From: JAFNGF01 sp964567045
GTDB taxonomy: Bacteria; Planctomycetota; Phycisphaerae; Sedimentisphaerales; Anaerobacaceae
Assembly (NCBI GenBank): GCA_964567045.1
Contig: CAZMLE010000060.1
Span: forward strand, 1 to 22,223
Direction of reading: 5' to 3'
Length of the DNA: 22,223 nt
Part shown: piece after piece, positions 7,837 through 15,682 of the stretch
Numbering within the stretch: position 1 is the first letter of the stretch
How the letters are laid out: every line of letters starts with the position of its first letter
The notes under the pieces: generated by a model
The model's input: only the letters and a program-made list of their open reading frames with translations
Databases searched by the model: none
What the model was told of the DNA's origin: nothing
Position numbers and translations under genes: made by a program

Positions 7837-7864
7837 TTAATCCGCCAGACGTAAGGCGGATTAA
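7837..7864. repeat. Family A palindrome, copy 3 (intergenic)
   Basis: 28 bp with a perfect 10-bp inverted repeat, TTAATCCGCC / GGCGGATTAA, around AGACGTAA. It differs from copy 4 (68 bp downstream) by one base in the loop. Confidence 0.9.
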
Positions 7865-7931
7865 TAGGATAGCAATTGCGGGTGGATTTGGTATTCTGGT
7901 GTGACAAAGAGGATAGCCGGGCAAAGACAGG

Positions 7932-7959
7932 TTAATCCGCCAGACGCAAGGCGGATTAA
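7932..7959. repeat. Family A palindrome, copy 4 (abuts Gfo/Idh ribosome site)
   Basis: 28 bp, perfect 10-bp arms around AGACGCAA. Its last bases run directly into AAAGGGG (7958-7964), the ribosome-binding site of the Gfo/Idh gene at 7972, so folding of the element could affect initiation. Confidence 0.9.
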
Positions 7960-7971
7960 AGGGGACATGAA

Positions 7972-9420
7972 ATGACATCTCGATTCAGCCGTCGCGGTTT
8001 TCTTAGGAACACGGTACTTGGTGGGGTTGGTCTGTTGGCCCTCAAAGACAGCCGCGCCGCTCGCAGTTACCGGGCCAACGAAAAGCTCAGTGTGGCTCTG
8101 GTCGGCGTCGGCGGGCGCGGCCAGTGGTTCGTGGACACGATCCCGCGGATGGAGAACGTGGTTGCCCTGTGCGATGTGGATAGCCGCAGAATAGACGAGG
8201 CGTTTAAGCGGTGGCAGGAAAGTTTAGCCGTCGCCGGCACGGCGACCGACCCCGCGATAAATCGCGGGGCTAAACTGACCGAGACCAAGCCGAAAACGTA
8301 TCGGGACTTCCGCCGGATGCTGGACGAAATGGGCAAAGAAATCGACGGCGTGATTGTCGCTACGCCGGACCATACCCACGCCGTAGCATCCGCTGCTGCC
8401 ATCAAGGAGGGCCTCCATGTTTTCTGTGAGAAGCCGCTCACTCGCACGGTTGGTGAGTCACGCGCCCTGCGGGAACTTGCCCGCAAGCACAAGGTAGCTA
8501 CATCTATGGGCAATCAGGGCACCGCCAGTGGGCAGTTTCGCCGGGCACTGGAGCTGATCCGTGACGGCACGATCGGTGAAATTAAGGAGGTGCACGTCTG
8601 GAACACCGGCGGCGGGGCGGACCGCAAACAGCCGCCCGGAGAGGAGCCTGTGCCGGACTGGCTGGATTGGGACCTATGGCTCGGCCCGGCAGCTTTCCGC
8701 CCCTACCATCCGGAGTGGATGCAGCGGAATCTCTGGCGTGACTTCGGCACCTGCCAGCTCGGCAACTGGGCCTCGCATAGCGCCAACCTGGCGTTCATGG
8801 CCCTGAAGGTGCACGAACTCTGGCTGGGCAACCAGACTAAAGAATTTCGCCCCATCATCCGCGTCGAAGCGAAATGCTCCGGAATCAACAAGCTCTCGTT
8901 CCCGCGCTGGGAGATAGTAACGTGGGAGATACCGGCACGCGCCGAGTTCCCGCCCATTACGTTCACCTGGTATAATGGCGTTTCTGCCGGCGTCCGCGAC
9001 CTGCTGGAAGGCCTTATCGGCGATGGCCTCGATTGGGGCGACAAGAAGGAAAAGAAGTGGATGGACCACGCCGGTGCAATAATCGTGGGCGCCAAGGGCC
9101 GCATTCACACGACAGGTCACAACGCCACCTTCCGACTCCTGCCGCAAGAGCAGTTCGCCGGCGTAGAGAAAGACAGGCCTGTGAAAGTCGAGCCGTCGCG
9201 CGGGCATGAGATGGATTGGTTCGTTGCGTGCCGGGGCGGCAAACCAGCCTGGGCGAATTTTGACTACGCATCGGCGCTCAACGAGTTCCTTATGCTTGGC
9301 AACGTGGCTACCCAGTTCGAGGGCAAGCTCGAGTTTGACCCGGTCGCGATGAAGATCATTAATAACGCCGAGGCCGATAAACTTTTGCGCTGCGAATATC
9401 GCCAGGGATGGTCACTGTGA
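7972..9420 (+). CDS. Tat-exported Gfo/Idh/MocA-family oxidoreductase
   Basis: 482 aa. SRRGFLRN (6-13) followed by a hydrophobic run is a Tat leader, so the protein probably folds around NAD(P) before export. The Rossmann domain shows VALVGVGGRGQWF and VALCDVD; the family EKP motif is at 153-155 (CEKPLTRT), with K154 the expected catalytic lysine. The C-terminal alpha/beta domain follows. The family oxidises or reduces sugars and inositols at a ring carbon. Residues about 84-102 (SLAVAGTA...GAKLT) sit between the second Rossmann strand and the YRDFRRML helix and are encoded by a 56-bp folded element; related proteins run almost directly between these blocks. AAAGGGG at 7958-7964 is the ribosome site. 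The ThuA gene starts 11 nt after the stop, so these are cotranscribed. Confidence 0.88.
   Translation: MTSRFSRRGFLRNTVLGGVGLLALKDSRAARSYRANEKLSVALVGVGGRGQWFVDTIPRMENVVALCDVDSRRIDEAFKRWQESLAVAGTATDPAINRGAKLTETKPKTYRDFRRMLDEMGKEIDGVIVATPDHTHAVASAAAIKEGLHVFCEKPLTRTVGESRALRELARKHKVATSMGNQGTASGQFRRALELIRDGTIGEIKEVHVWNTGGGADRKQPPGEEPVPDWLDWDLWLGPAAFRPYHPEWMQRNLWRDFGTCQLGNWASHSANLAFMALKVHELWLGNQTKEFRPIIRVEAKCSGINKLSFPRWEIVTWEIPARAEFPPITFTWYNGVSAGVRDLLEGLIGDGLDWGDKKEKKWMDHAGAIIVGAKGRIHTTGHNATFRLLPQEQFAGVEKDRPVKVEPSRGHEMDWFVACRGGKPAWANFDYASALNEFLMLGNVATQFEGKLEFDPVAMKIINNAEADKLLRCEYRQGWSL
8221..8276 (+). repeat. Three-way-junction element with family D hairpin (inside Gfo/Idh gene)
   Basis: 56 bp. Outer arms AGTTTAG (8221-8227) and CTAAACT (8270-8276) pair perfectly. 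Inside are hairpin 1, GTCGCCG-GCA-CGGCGAC (8230-8246), and hairpin 2, CCCCGCGAT-AA-ATCGCGGGG (8250-8269). Hairpin 2 plus the following CTAA is shared with the intergenic copy at 19056-19079. The whole element is translated. Confidence 0.8.
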
Positions 9421-9431
9421 AGGGTGAGCTT

Positions 9432-11264
9432 ATGAAGAGCAGGATTTGCACATACTATTGCTTGTTTGTCGTAATGGCGCTGGCGTGCACGTCATTTTGT
9501 GCGGACCAAATCCCGGCGCATCAAGCTAAGCAGATTGCGGACGCTGCGCCCGCCAAAGCTCGTGCCGTCCCCGCGAAACCTCGGCGTGTGCTCATCTGGA
9601 TTACGCCGGCACACCTGATGGAAAAAGACCCGCACAAGGGCTACTGCATCCCTTACGGCACTGCTGCGTTTGAGTCTCTTGGCAAGAAAACCGGTGCGTT
9701 TGAGCCGGTCGTCAGCGGTGACCTGGCCATGTATCTGCCGGAGAACATCCGGCAGTTCGATGCGATTGTGATGAACAATAGCTCCGGCCCGTGGATCACG
9801 CCGACCGATGCCGACATGGCCAAAGAGACGTTCAAGAAGTACGGGAGAGATATGGCCGCCGTTGAGCAGGTTCTGCAAAATAGTTTGCTGGATTGGGTCC
9901 GAGTTGGTGGCGGCGGGATTGTTGCCATTCACTACGCCATCGCTGCGAACCGGCATTGGTCCCTGTTCCCAAAAATTCTCGGCGGCACCTTCACCGGACA
10001 TCCGTGGAACGAAGAGGTGGGCATTACGGTGGATGAGCCGAGCCATCCGCTTGTGGCGGCATTTGGCGGGAAGGATTTTCGCCTGGCCGACGAGATTTAC
10101 CAATATGGCGACCCTTACGACCGCAAGCTCGTGCGCGTGTTGCTCTCGCTTGACCCGCAGCGCACGAATATGGGCGTAAAGTGGATTGACCGGCAAGACA
10201 ATGATTTCGCTCTGGCATGGGTGAAGTCGTGTTGCAGGGGCCGAATCTTTTACACGTCTTTCGGGCATCGCACCGAGCTATTCTGGAATTCGCAAATGCT
10301 CCAATTCTATCTGGATGCTATCCAGTTTGCGACAGGCGACTTGGAGGCTCCGACTGCTCCGCGTGCCGAGCGCCCAGTGAAGCGCGCGCCCGGGCCGACG
10401 CCGCCAGAGGTCAGGACCGCCAGGATCAAGGCAAGGAAAGTGTCCCCGCCAACCGAGCAGGAGGTTAGACAAATTGAATCTGCTGCCCCGGACAAAGCGC
10501 CTGCCAAGCCCGGCAAGGCGCGCAAGGTGCTGGTCTGGTGCCACACGTGGACGCACGAGCCGAATCCTTACGCCGAGAAGGCGCTGGAAATCCTCGGCCG
10601 CAAGACCGGCACCTTCGAGGCTGTGGTCAGCGATGACCCGCGTCTACTGTTGGGCGACCGTTTGCCACAGTTTGACGCTCTGGTGATGAACAACATCCAC
10701 GAGCCTGATCCGTTTCTGCCCGAGGATTTTGCCCGGCGCAGCGAGGAGCAGAAAGCCGCCGCTCGGCAATTCGACGCGGCTGTGAAGCAGAGCATCCTGG
10801 AATATGTGCGCGGCGGCAAAGGCATCGTGGGTATTCATGCCGCCACGGCGGCTTTGCAAAACTGGCCCGAATACGGCCAGATGATGGGCGGCTACTACAG
10901 CGGGCACATCTACCAGGAAGTGACGATCAAGCTGGACGACCCACAGCACCCCGTGAATGCCTGCTTTGCCGGCAAACCGTGGCGCATCAATGACGAGATT
11001 TACATCTTCGGCGAGCCTTATTCACGCCAGAGACTCCACGTTTTACTGAGCCTCGACCTGGAGCGAATGGCTGATCCGGGCAAGCGATCTGACAAGGACT
11101 ACGCTGTCTCCTGGCTCTCTCAGTACGGGCAAGGGCGTGTCTTTTACACCACGTTAGGTCACGCCGCCGAGACTTACTGGGACCCGCTCTTTCTGCGGCA
11201 CGTGCTGGCTGGAATTCAATTCGCAATCGGTGATTTGCCCGCGACAGATGCGGACAATCGGTAG
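9432..11264 (+). CDS. Exported tandem double ThuA-like domain protein
   Basis: 610 aa from ATG 9432, with AAGGGTGAG just upstream; the longer frame from 9408 overlaps the Gfo/Idh gene and lacks a ribosome site. Residues 1-24 are a Sec-type signal. Two full ThuA-like (amidotransferase-fold) domains follow at about 45-300 and 360-602, each preceded by a similar linker (AKQIADAAPAKARAVPAKPRRVL and VRQIESAAPDKAPAKPGKARKVL share layout). Equivalent blocks recur: FDAIVMNN/FDALVMNN, GGIVAIH/GKGIVGIH, FTGHPW/YSGHIY, DEIYQYG/DEIYIFG, GRIFYTSFGH/GRVFYTTLGH. ThuA proteins take part in disaccharide utilisation through 3-keto sugars, usually beside Gfo/Idh oxidoreductases, as here. Biochemistry of the exported forms is unclear. 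The next gene starts 39 nt downstream. Confidence 0.85.
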   Translation: MKSRICTYYCLFVVMALACTSFCADQIPAHQAKQIADAAPAKARAVPAKPRRVLIWITPAHLMEKDPHKGYCIPYGTAAFESLGKKTGAFEPVVSGDLAMYLPENIRQFDAIVMNNSSGPWITPTDADMAKETFKKYGRDMAAVEQVLQNSLLDWVRVGGGGIVAIHYAIAANRHWSLFPKILGGTFTGHPWNEEVGITVDEPSHPLVAAFGGKDFRLADEIYQYGDPYDRKLVRVLLSLDPQRTNMGVKWIDRQDNDFALAWVKSCCRGRIFYTSFGHRTELFWNSQMLQFYLDAIQFATGDLEAPTAPRAERPVKRAPGPTPPEVRTARIKARKVSPPTEQEVRQIESAAPDKAPAKPGKARKVLVWCHTWTHEPNPYAEKALEILGRKTGTFEAVVSDDPRLLLGDRLPQFDALVMNNIHEPDPFLPEDFARRSEEQKAAARQFDAAVKQSILEYVRGGKGIVGIHAATAALQNWPEYGQMMGGYYSGHIYQEVTIKLDDPQHPVNACFAGKPWRINDEIYIFGEPYSRQRLHVLLSLDLERMADPGKRSDKDYAVSWLSQYGQGRVFYTTLGHAAETYWDPLFLRHVLAGIQFAIGDLPATDADNR

Positions 11265-11303
11265 CATATGGTTGGTATACCATCAAAAGTAGGGAGCTCA
11301 AAA

Positions 11304-12659
11304 ATGACGACACAAAATGTCAACAACAATGCCGAAGGGCAGAATCTTAGCCGCCGAAAATTCTTAGCGACGGGCTGTATGGCCTTATCCGGCGCGGGGG
11401 TCGGTTTGATGGCGCAAGGGCTTTCGGGTAAAGAAGGCCCAAAACCGGCAGAAATGCCGGACATCGATCCGGGATACGTGGGGCCTCAATTCTTCGACAA
11501 ACGTGAGCAGGATGCGCTGCTGGAGGTGCTGGAATCCGGGTCGCCGTTCCGTTTTTGGGGGCCTGGCCAGCCGGTGAAGGTCCTACGCTTTGAGCAGGAT
11601 TTCGCGAAGTATATGGGCACGCGCTTTGCGCTGGGCGTAACGTCAGGCACGGCGGCTCTGGATTGCGCGGTAGCAGGTCTTGGCATAGGGCCGGGCGACG
11701 AGGTGATCGTGCCCGCTTACACCTGGTGGTCGGACTATACTTGCGTGGTCCACGCGGGGGCCCTGCCGGTCTTTGCGGACATCGATCGTACCTTTAATCT
11801 CGATCCTGCGGACTTCCAGCGAAAGATCACTTCTCGCACCAAAGCCGTTATTGCCGTCCACCTGCTCGGCGGGCCTTGTGATATGGACCCGATTATGGAG
11901 ACGGCCCGCAATCGCGGCCTGGCGGTTTTGGAGGATTGTGCGCAATGCGTCGGCGGCTCTTATCGCGGAAAGAGATTGGGCTCCATTGGTGACGTGGGCA
12001 TTTATAGCTTTCAGATCAATAAGATGATCACATCGGGCGAGGGCGGGGCGGTGGTAAGTAGCGATCCGGTTATTTACGAGCGGGCGGTCCGCTTCCACAA
12101 TATGGGCACGATACACCAGGTTTTTCTTGACCGTGTGGGGAAGAGGCGGGTCGAAACATTCGCAGGGGAGAACTTCAGAATGAGTGAGTTTACAGGAGCC
12201 GTGCTTGGAGCACAGTTGACTAAGCTCGATTCCATGCTCGCTCAGCTCCGCCAAAATGCAGAGGCCATCTACAGCGGGATTAAGACCCTCCCGGGCATTC
12301 GCCTGCGCCGCCGTCCCGACCCGGACGGCGACATCGGTTACGGCGTTTATTTCGAGACCAAAGATAAAGCATCGCGCGACCGTTGCATCCGGGAGCTGAG
12401 GAGGCGGAAGGTGCCGGCATCCACGCTGACGGGGTCGGTACTGCTACCCATCGAGGAGTCGGTGATAAACAAACGAGCGAGGCATCGAGATTGGCCGTCG
12501 TTTAACAGCCCGCAGGGCAAGGAAATTAAATATGGCCCCGAAAGTTGCCGACAAACGCTGGAGATCTTCGACCGTTTCGTCCAGGTCCGTATCGGGGCGA
12601 AATACACCCAGCGGGTCAACGACTATGTCATTGACGCCATCCGGCAGGGACCCTTCTGA
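11304..12659 (+). CDS. Tat-exported DegT/DnrJ/EryC1/StrS-family PLP aminotransferase
   Basis: 451 aa from ATG 11304, with AGGGAG upstream; the frame from 11268 lacks such a site. LSRRKFLATGC then a hydrophobic run is a Tat leader, unusual for this normally cytoplasmic family. The catalytic core is intact: GTRFALGVTSGTAALDCAV, GDEVIVPAYTWW, LEDCAQCVGG (D211, contacts the PLP ring nitrogen) and YSFQINKMITSGEGG (K240, Schiff-base lysine). Members aminate keto-sugars, often at C3 or C4 after a Gfo/Idh or epimerase step. Being last in a unit with an exported Gfo/Idh oxidoreductase and a ThuA protein, it may act on a keto-sugar outside the cytoplasm; that link is inferred. Confidence 0.88.
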   Translation: MTTQNVNNNAEGQNLSRRKFLATGCMALSGAGVGLMAQGLSGKEGPKPAEMPDIDPGYVGPQFFDKREQDALLEVLESGSPFRFWGPGQPVKVLRFEQDFAKYMGTRFALGVTSGTAALDCAVAGLGIGPGDEVIVPAYTWWSDYTCVVHAGALPVFADIDRTFNLDPADFQRKITSRTKAVIAVHLLGGPCDMDPIMETARNRGLAVLEDCAQCVGGSYRGKRLGSIGDVGIYSFQINKMITSGEGGAVVSSDPVIYERAVRFHNMGTIHQVFLDRVGKRRVETFAGENFRMSEFTGAVLGAQLTKLDSMLAQLRQNAEAIYSGIKTLPGIRLRRRPDPDGDIGYGVYFETKDKASRDRCIRELRRRKVPASTLTGSVLLPIEESVINKRARHRDWPSFNSPQGKEIKYGPESCRQTLEIFDRFVQVRIGAKYTQRVNDYVIDAIRQGPF

Positions 12660-12664
12660 GTGAA

Positions 12665-12703
12665 GCGAAGAATCTCTCCCCCGCTTTAAGCCAGTTTCTT
12701 CGC
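12665..12703. terminator. Possible bidirectional terminator between convergent genes
   Basis: Inverted repeat GCGAAGAA (12665-12672) / TTCTTCGC (12696-12703) with a 23-nt loop, in the 83-bp gap between the aminotransferase stop and the FG-GAP gene stop. There is no strong U-tract, so assignment rests on position and symmetry. Confidence 0.35.
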
Positions 12704-12742
12704 CCTGCTCAGAACGGGGTCTACGGCAGCGAATAATGTCAT

Positions 12743-14107
12743 TTATGGCGAATAGTAATTGTGGCACTGTTTGAGCCGGCGGTAGTTTCGCTCAGTCCAC
12801 AAGCGCCGGCGATCGGGCGTAGGATTGGGGTCGTTATTTTGGTACACGTGAAGCTCGCTGCCGTTAAGGACGATTATCTCTTCACGCCAGTCGCCCGTGA
12901 CATCTGCGACATACAATCGGTCGGCTTTCTCGGTAAAATGTGCCGCAAATTTGCCCGTGAGCGGCTCGAATATACACACATCGCCGCTTTCGTGTCGCTC
13001 TTTTGCGCAGGCCAACTGCTCAAGATCGCCGGTCCAATCAATGGTGTGGATAACTTCAACGCCCTTGGTTGTCCAGCCGGCAGGGGCCACGTCATCCATA
13101 TTGTAATCAAAGACCTTCTTGCCCGATGAGTCAAAGACAAATGGCTTTTGATGCTCATCGTAGCGTGACCGGCACCAGATAAAAACTTCGCTGCTGCCCT
13201 TTTTGAACCGTCCAACCGCAGCGTTCTGAGGTTCCTGCCTCTCATAATGTGTCCGCCATATAGGGCCTGCGCTGCCGATAACTTGCACGTGATTGCTGCC
13301 TTCTTCAAGGAGGACAACCTCTAAGCCGAGTATATCCGGGCGGACATCTGCCACAAAAAGACTGTCAATGTGGTAGCGGTCGGGAACAGCCTGGGCTAAT
13401 AGTCTGCCGTCGGCTGAAAAAATCGTAGCGCCAAGCACCTCGTCGCGTCCGTCGCCATTGATGTCGGCAAGGCGGGCTGCGTTGTGGGCGCAGCAGACGA
13501 AATCGCTGGTTTCCCACAACGGCTTGCCGCCGTTTACGAGCTCCGATACGGAATACGCAGCGAGGAATTTGCCCATCCGGTAACCTTCTTTATTTGTGGC
13601 CTGCAGCAGAATATCGTTATCGTGACCACTGCCCCGAAAGTCGGCAACCATAGCTGCTTCCCATCGCTGGGCTTGCTGGGGGTAAGGCGGCTTTGCGGCA
13701 GCCTTCTGATGTCCGGTTTTTCCATCCACAATATGAAAAACAGAGTCTTTGGTCAAGAACAGCACATCACATTTGCCGTCATCATCGACGTCGGCGGCAG
13801 CTACTCCGGGCCCGTGATGACCGGGCAGGCCGTCGCTTTCGCTGGAGCTACCCACCACAATATCAGCCTCAAGCACCCACAGTTTCCCGCCGTCATTAGC
13901 GTAAGCCGCTACGTGCCCGGGCACGGTGACTAAATAATCCATGCTATTGTCATTATCAACGTCCGCCACAATTATTCCGCCGGCTGAGTCTTGCGGCGCA
14001 GGAATGGCAAGTTTGATAATAAACGGGTTGCTTTGGTAGCCCTGAACGGCTGTGCAAATCAGCAACACTAAGACAATCGCCTTTGGTATTGATCCATCCA
14101 TATTCAT
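12743..14107 (-). CDS. Exported FG-GAP/VCBS-repeat protein
   Basis: 454 aa from ATG 14107 with TAGGA five nt upstream; ATG 14101 is an equally good alternative. A signal sequence (GSIPKAIVLVLLICTAVQG) is followed by an extended beta-propeller-like protein. Calcium-binding FG-GAP/VCBS-type loops recur: ADVDNDNSMDYLV, AADVDDDGKCDVLF, ADINGDGRDEVLG and VADVTGDWREEIIV. The protein is likely extracytoplasmic and may bind or act on carbohydrate; rhamnogalacturonan lyase-like propellers share this loop type, but no catalytic motif was identified. It is the last gene of the minus-strand run, 75 nt after the CinA-like gene. Confidence 0.78.
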   Translation of the reverse strand: MNMDGSIPKAIVLVLLICTAVQGYQSNPFIIKLAIPAPQDSAGGIIVADVDNDNSMDYLVTVPGHVAAYANDGGKLWVLEADIVVGSSSESDGLPGHHGPGVAAADVDDDGKCDVLFLTKDSVFHIVDGKTGHQKAAAKPPYPQQAQRWEAAMVADFRGSGHDNDILLQATNKEGYRMGKFLAAYSVSELVNGGKPLWETSDFVCCAHNAARLADINGDGRDEVLGATIFSADGRLLAQAVPDRYHIDSLFVADVRPDILGLEVVLLEEGSNHVQVIGSAGPIWRTHYERQEPQNAAVGRFKKGSSEVFIWCRSRYDEHQKPFVFDSSGKKVFDYNMDDVAPAGWTTKGVEVIHTIDWTGDLEQLACAKERHESGDVCIFEPLTGKFAAHFTEKADRLYVADVTGDWREEIIVLNGSELHVYQNNDPNPTPDRRRLWTERNYRRLKQCHNYYSP

Positions 14108-14182
14108 AACCTTCCTACAAATGCGAGGGCCGTTTGTTTGTGATTCTCCAATTCTGAATTCGCCAACCAACCAAGGACTCTC

Positions 14183-15589
14183 CTATGGGCCGGACCTCAA
14201 CCGCCGACGCAGTTGGTCCAGTAGCTCTGTGCTCAGGCGGAAGCGGCCCAATTCGCCGGCGTCACGAAGCCGAATTTGCTGGCTTTCTACGCGGCCCCCG
14301 CTCCTGTCTTCGGCAGGAAGACGCGGGGGCAGCCTGAAAGCGACATCTACGTAGGCCGTGCCGCTTTCGTCTTGCCAGGCCTCGCCGACTGCAATCGCCC
14401 ATTGGCTTGCGGTCGCTTCGGCCGCTGCTTTGGCAAGTTCCTCTACTTTTTGGCTGCGGGATGCGCTATCGGTCCAACGGGTGTCGGATACGCCGAGCAG
14501 CCGGCGCAATTTCTCCACGGTTGGGGCGGTGTACGCTCCGGCCAGCACCTGGTGGGCGGTGTCCGCGCTACTTAGTGCTGCGGTCAGACTCCCGCCGCTG
14601 CCTGCTTCCGCCAGCGCCAGCGTCGCGTTGCGCGATTCCAGCAGCTTCACGACGTGTTCCTCCAGGGACGTGTCACTATCCGCATAAACATATTCGCCGA
14701 GGTGCTCCATAATTTTCTGTTTCAGTTCCTGGAGGCGGGCGCGGTCGCCCGGCGTGTCGTCGGGCAGCGAAAAAGTAAAATCCACCCGGCCGCCTTGGAA
14801 TTGCGAGGAAACCGCGACATCGGATGGTAGCGGCACGTGGTCCTTGAGCGTCTGGTCGATCTGCGACTGGCCAAGCCCTACAAAGCGCAGCGTTAGCGAG
14901 CATCCGGGCGGTCGCGTGCCGAATCGCCGGCTGAGATACGGCACGAGCTCATCGCGGACCATAGCCTGCAATTCGCCCGGCGGCCCGGGCAGCGCGACGA
15001 TCACGGCGCTATCCGTTTCAAAAAGCAGACCCACAGCAGTGCCGTTAGGGTTCTTAAAATACGTGCCGCGTGTTGGAACCTGCGTCTGTAGGCGCAGGTT
15101 AGGACGAAGCTCAGCGGGAGACACACCGAAGCGCCGTGCTAACTGCTGCAGCACGTCGGGGTGTTCCTTTAGCGGGATTCCTGTGAAGTCGGAGAGGCCT
15201 TCGCGGGTAATGTCGTTTGCGGTGGGACCAAGCCCGCCTGTGACAATCACCAGAGCCGCTCTGCCCGTGGCAAAGCGAAGCGCCTCTTTGAGATCGGCCT
15301 GATTGTCACCCACACACATCGAGCCGACACAGCGAAGGCCCAGCGGGCGAAGAGTCCGGGTGAGGAAGTAGGTATGCCCATCCGGGTAAGCGCCTGCCAG
15401 CAGTTCCCCGCCGGTGACGATTATCATATATCGAGTGGGCTGCGCGGCAGCCTCATGCGGAGAGCTACCAGCCAGTCCGCCTGGGGCGGATAGTGGCCCG
15501 ACTGACAGAATCAGCAGTAGGGTGTGCTTGGCACACCGGAAAAAGATGTTGGGCAATGCCCACCCTTGAAGACGTTCTTTTTCCATCAT
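14183..15589 (-). CDS. CinA-like protein with hydrophobic leader and degenerate deamidase domain
   Basis: 468 aa from ATG 15589, five nt after GGAGGA; an upstream in-frame start at 15625 has no comparable site. The N-terminal CinA (COG1058, molybdopterin-binding-like) domain, about 54-220, is well kept: VTGGELLAG, GGLGPTANDIT (118-128) and LPGPPGEL. The C-terminal part (about 308-420) aligns with the CinA/PncC nicotinamide-mononucleotide deamidase domain, but the signature AESCTGG is AEAGSGG (327-333) and the G-I-A-G-P block reads VGEAW, so catalysis is probably lost. Residues 8-50 form a hydrophobic leader, unusual for a CinA, and are largely encoded by three short palindromes. PPRLPAEDRSGG (421-432) comes from a long hairpin (14294-14330). 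An export signal or membrane anchor is likely but the leader is atypical. Confidence 0.8.
   Translation of the reverse strand: MMEKERLQGWALPNIFFRCAKHTLLLILSVGPLSAPGGLAGSSPHEAAAQPTRYMIIVTGGELLAGAYPDGHTYFLTRTLRPLGLRCVGSMCVGDNQADLKEALRFATGRAALVIVTGGLGPTANDITREGLSDFTGIPLKEHPDVLQQLARRFGVSPAELRPNLRLQTQVPTRGTYFKNPNGTAVGLLFETDSAVIVALPGPPGELQAMVRDELVPYLSRRFGTRPPGCSLTLRFVGLGQSQIDQTLKDHVPLPSDVAVSSQFQGGRVDFTFSLPDDTPGDRARLQELKQKIMEHLGEYVYADSDTSLEEHVVKLLESRNATLALAEAGSGGSLTAALSSADTAHQVLAGAYTAPTVEKLRRLLGVSDTRWTDSASRSQKVEELAKAAAEATASQWAIAVGEAWQDESGTAYVDVAFRLPPRLPAEDRSGGRVESQQIRLRDAGELGRFRLSTELLDQLRRRLRSGP
14294..14330 (-). repeat. Family E hairpin, copy 1 (inside CinA-like gene)
   Basis: Arms GCCCCCGC (14294-14301) and GCGGGGGC (14323-14330) are perfect; inside, GTCTTC (14306-14311) pairs with GAAGAC (14317-14322) around GGCAG. 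The same architecture (GCCCCCGC outer arms, GTCTT/AAGAC inner arms) occurs at 20935-20994. It is translated as PPRLPAEDRSGG in the C-terminal domain. Confidence 0.75.
15476..15564 (-). repeat. Cluster of three short palindromes in CinA-like leader
   Basis: TCCGCC-TGG-GGCGGA (15476-15490), GGTGTGC-TTG-GCACACC (15521-15537) and TGGGCAATGCCCA (15550-15562) follow one another. Together they encode most of the leader, including GWALPN, FRCAKHT and APGGLAG. No second copy of each was found in this window. Confidence 0.65.
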
Positions 15590-15633
15590 TTCTATCCTCC
15601 ATCTTCTGTCCTCGGGCTTTGGCAAAAACTTCT

Positions 15634-15676
15634 TTTAGACGGGATAACAGGATAATCCTGTCAATCCTGTCAAAAA
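15634..15676 (-). repeat. Family F repeat, copy 1 (6 nt after Gfo/Idh stop)
   Basis: 43 bp matching 41 of 43 positions of 17054-17096. It contains GGGATAACAGGATAATCCTG and a second ATCCTGT, giving an inverted and a direct repeat. It lies exactly 6 nt downstream of the stop of the second Gfo/Idh gene. Confidence 0.9.
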
Positions 15677-15682
15677 AAATAT

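Noticed and set aside
7787..7978. Small minus-strand open frame between GH127 and Gfo/Idh
   Set aside because: It consists largely of two family A palindromes (peptides NPPCVWRIN and LIRLTSGG), has no ribosome site and no family similarity.
9492..10268. 258-codon minus-strand open frame opposite the ThuA gene
   Set aside because: No recognisable domain or ribosome site; the plus frame is clearly a double ThuA protein.
15634..15676. Rho-independent terminator at the family F repeats
   Set aside because: The stem has almost no loop and is not followed by a U-tract on the transcribed strand; a mobile or processing element fits better.
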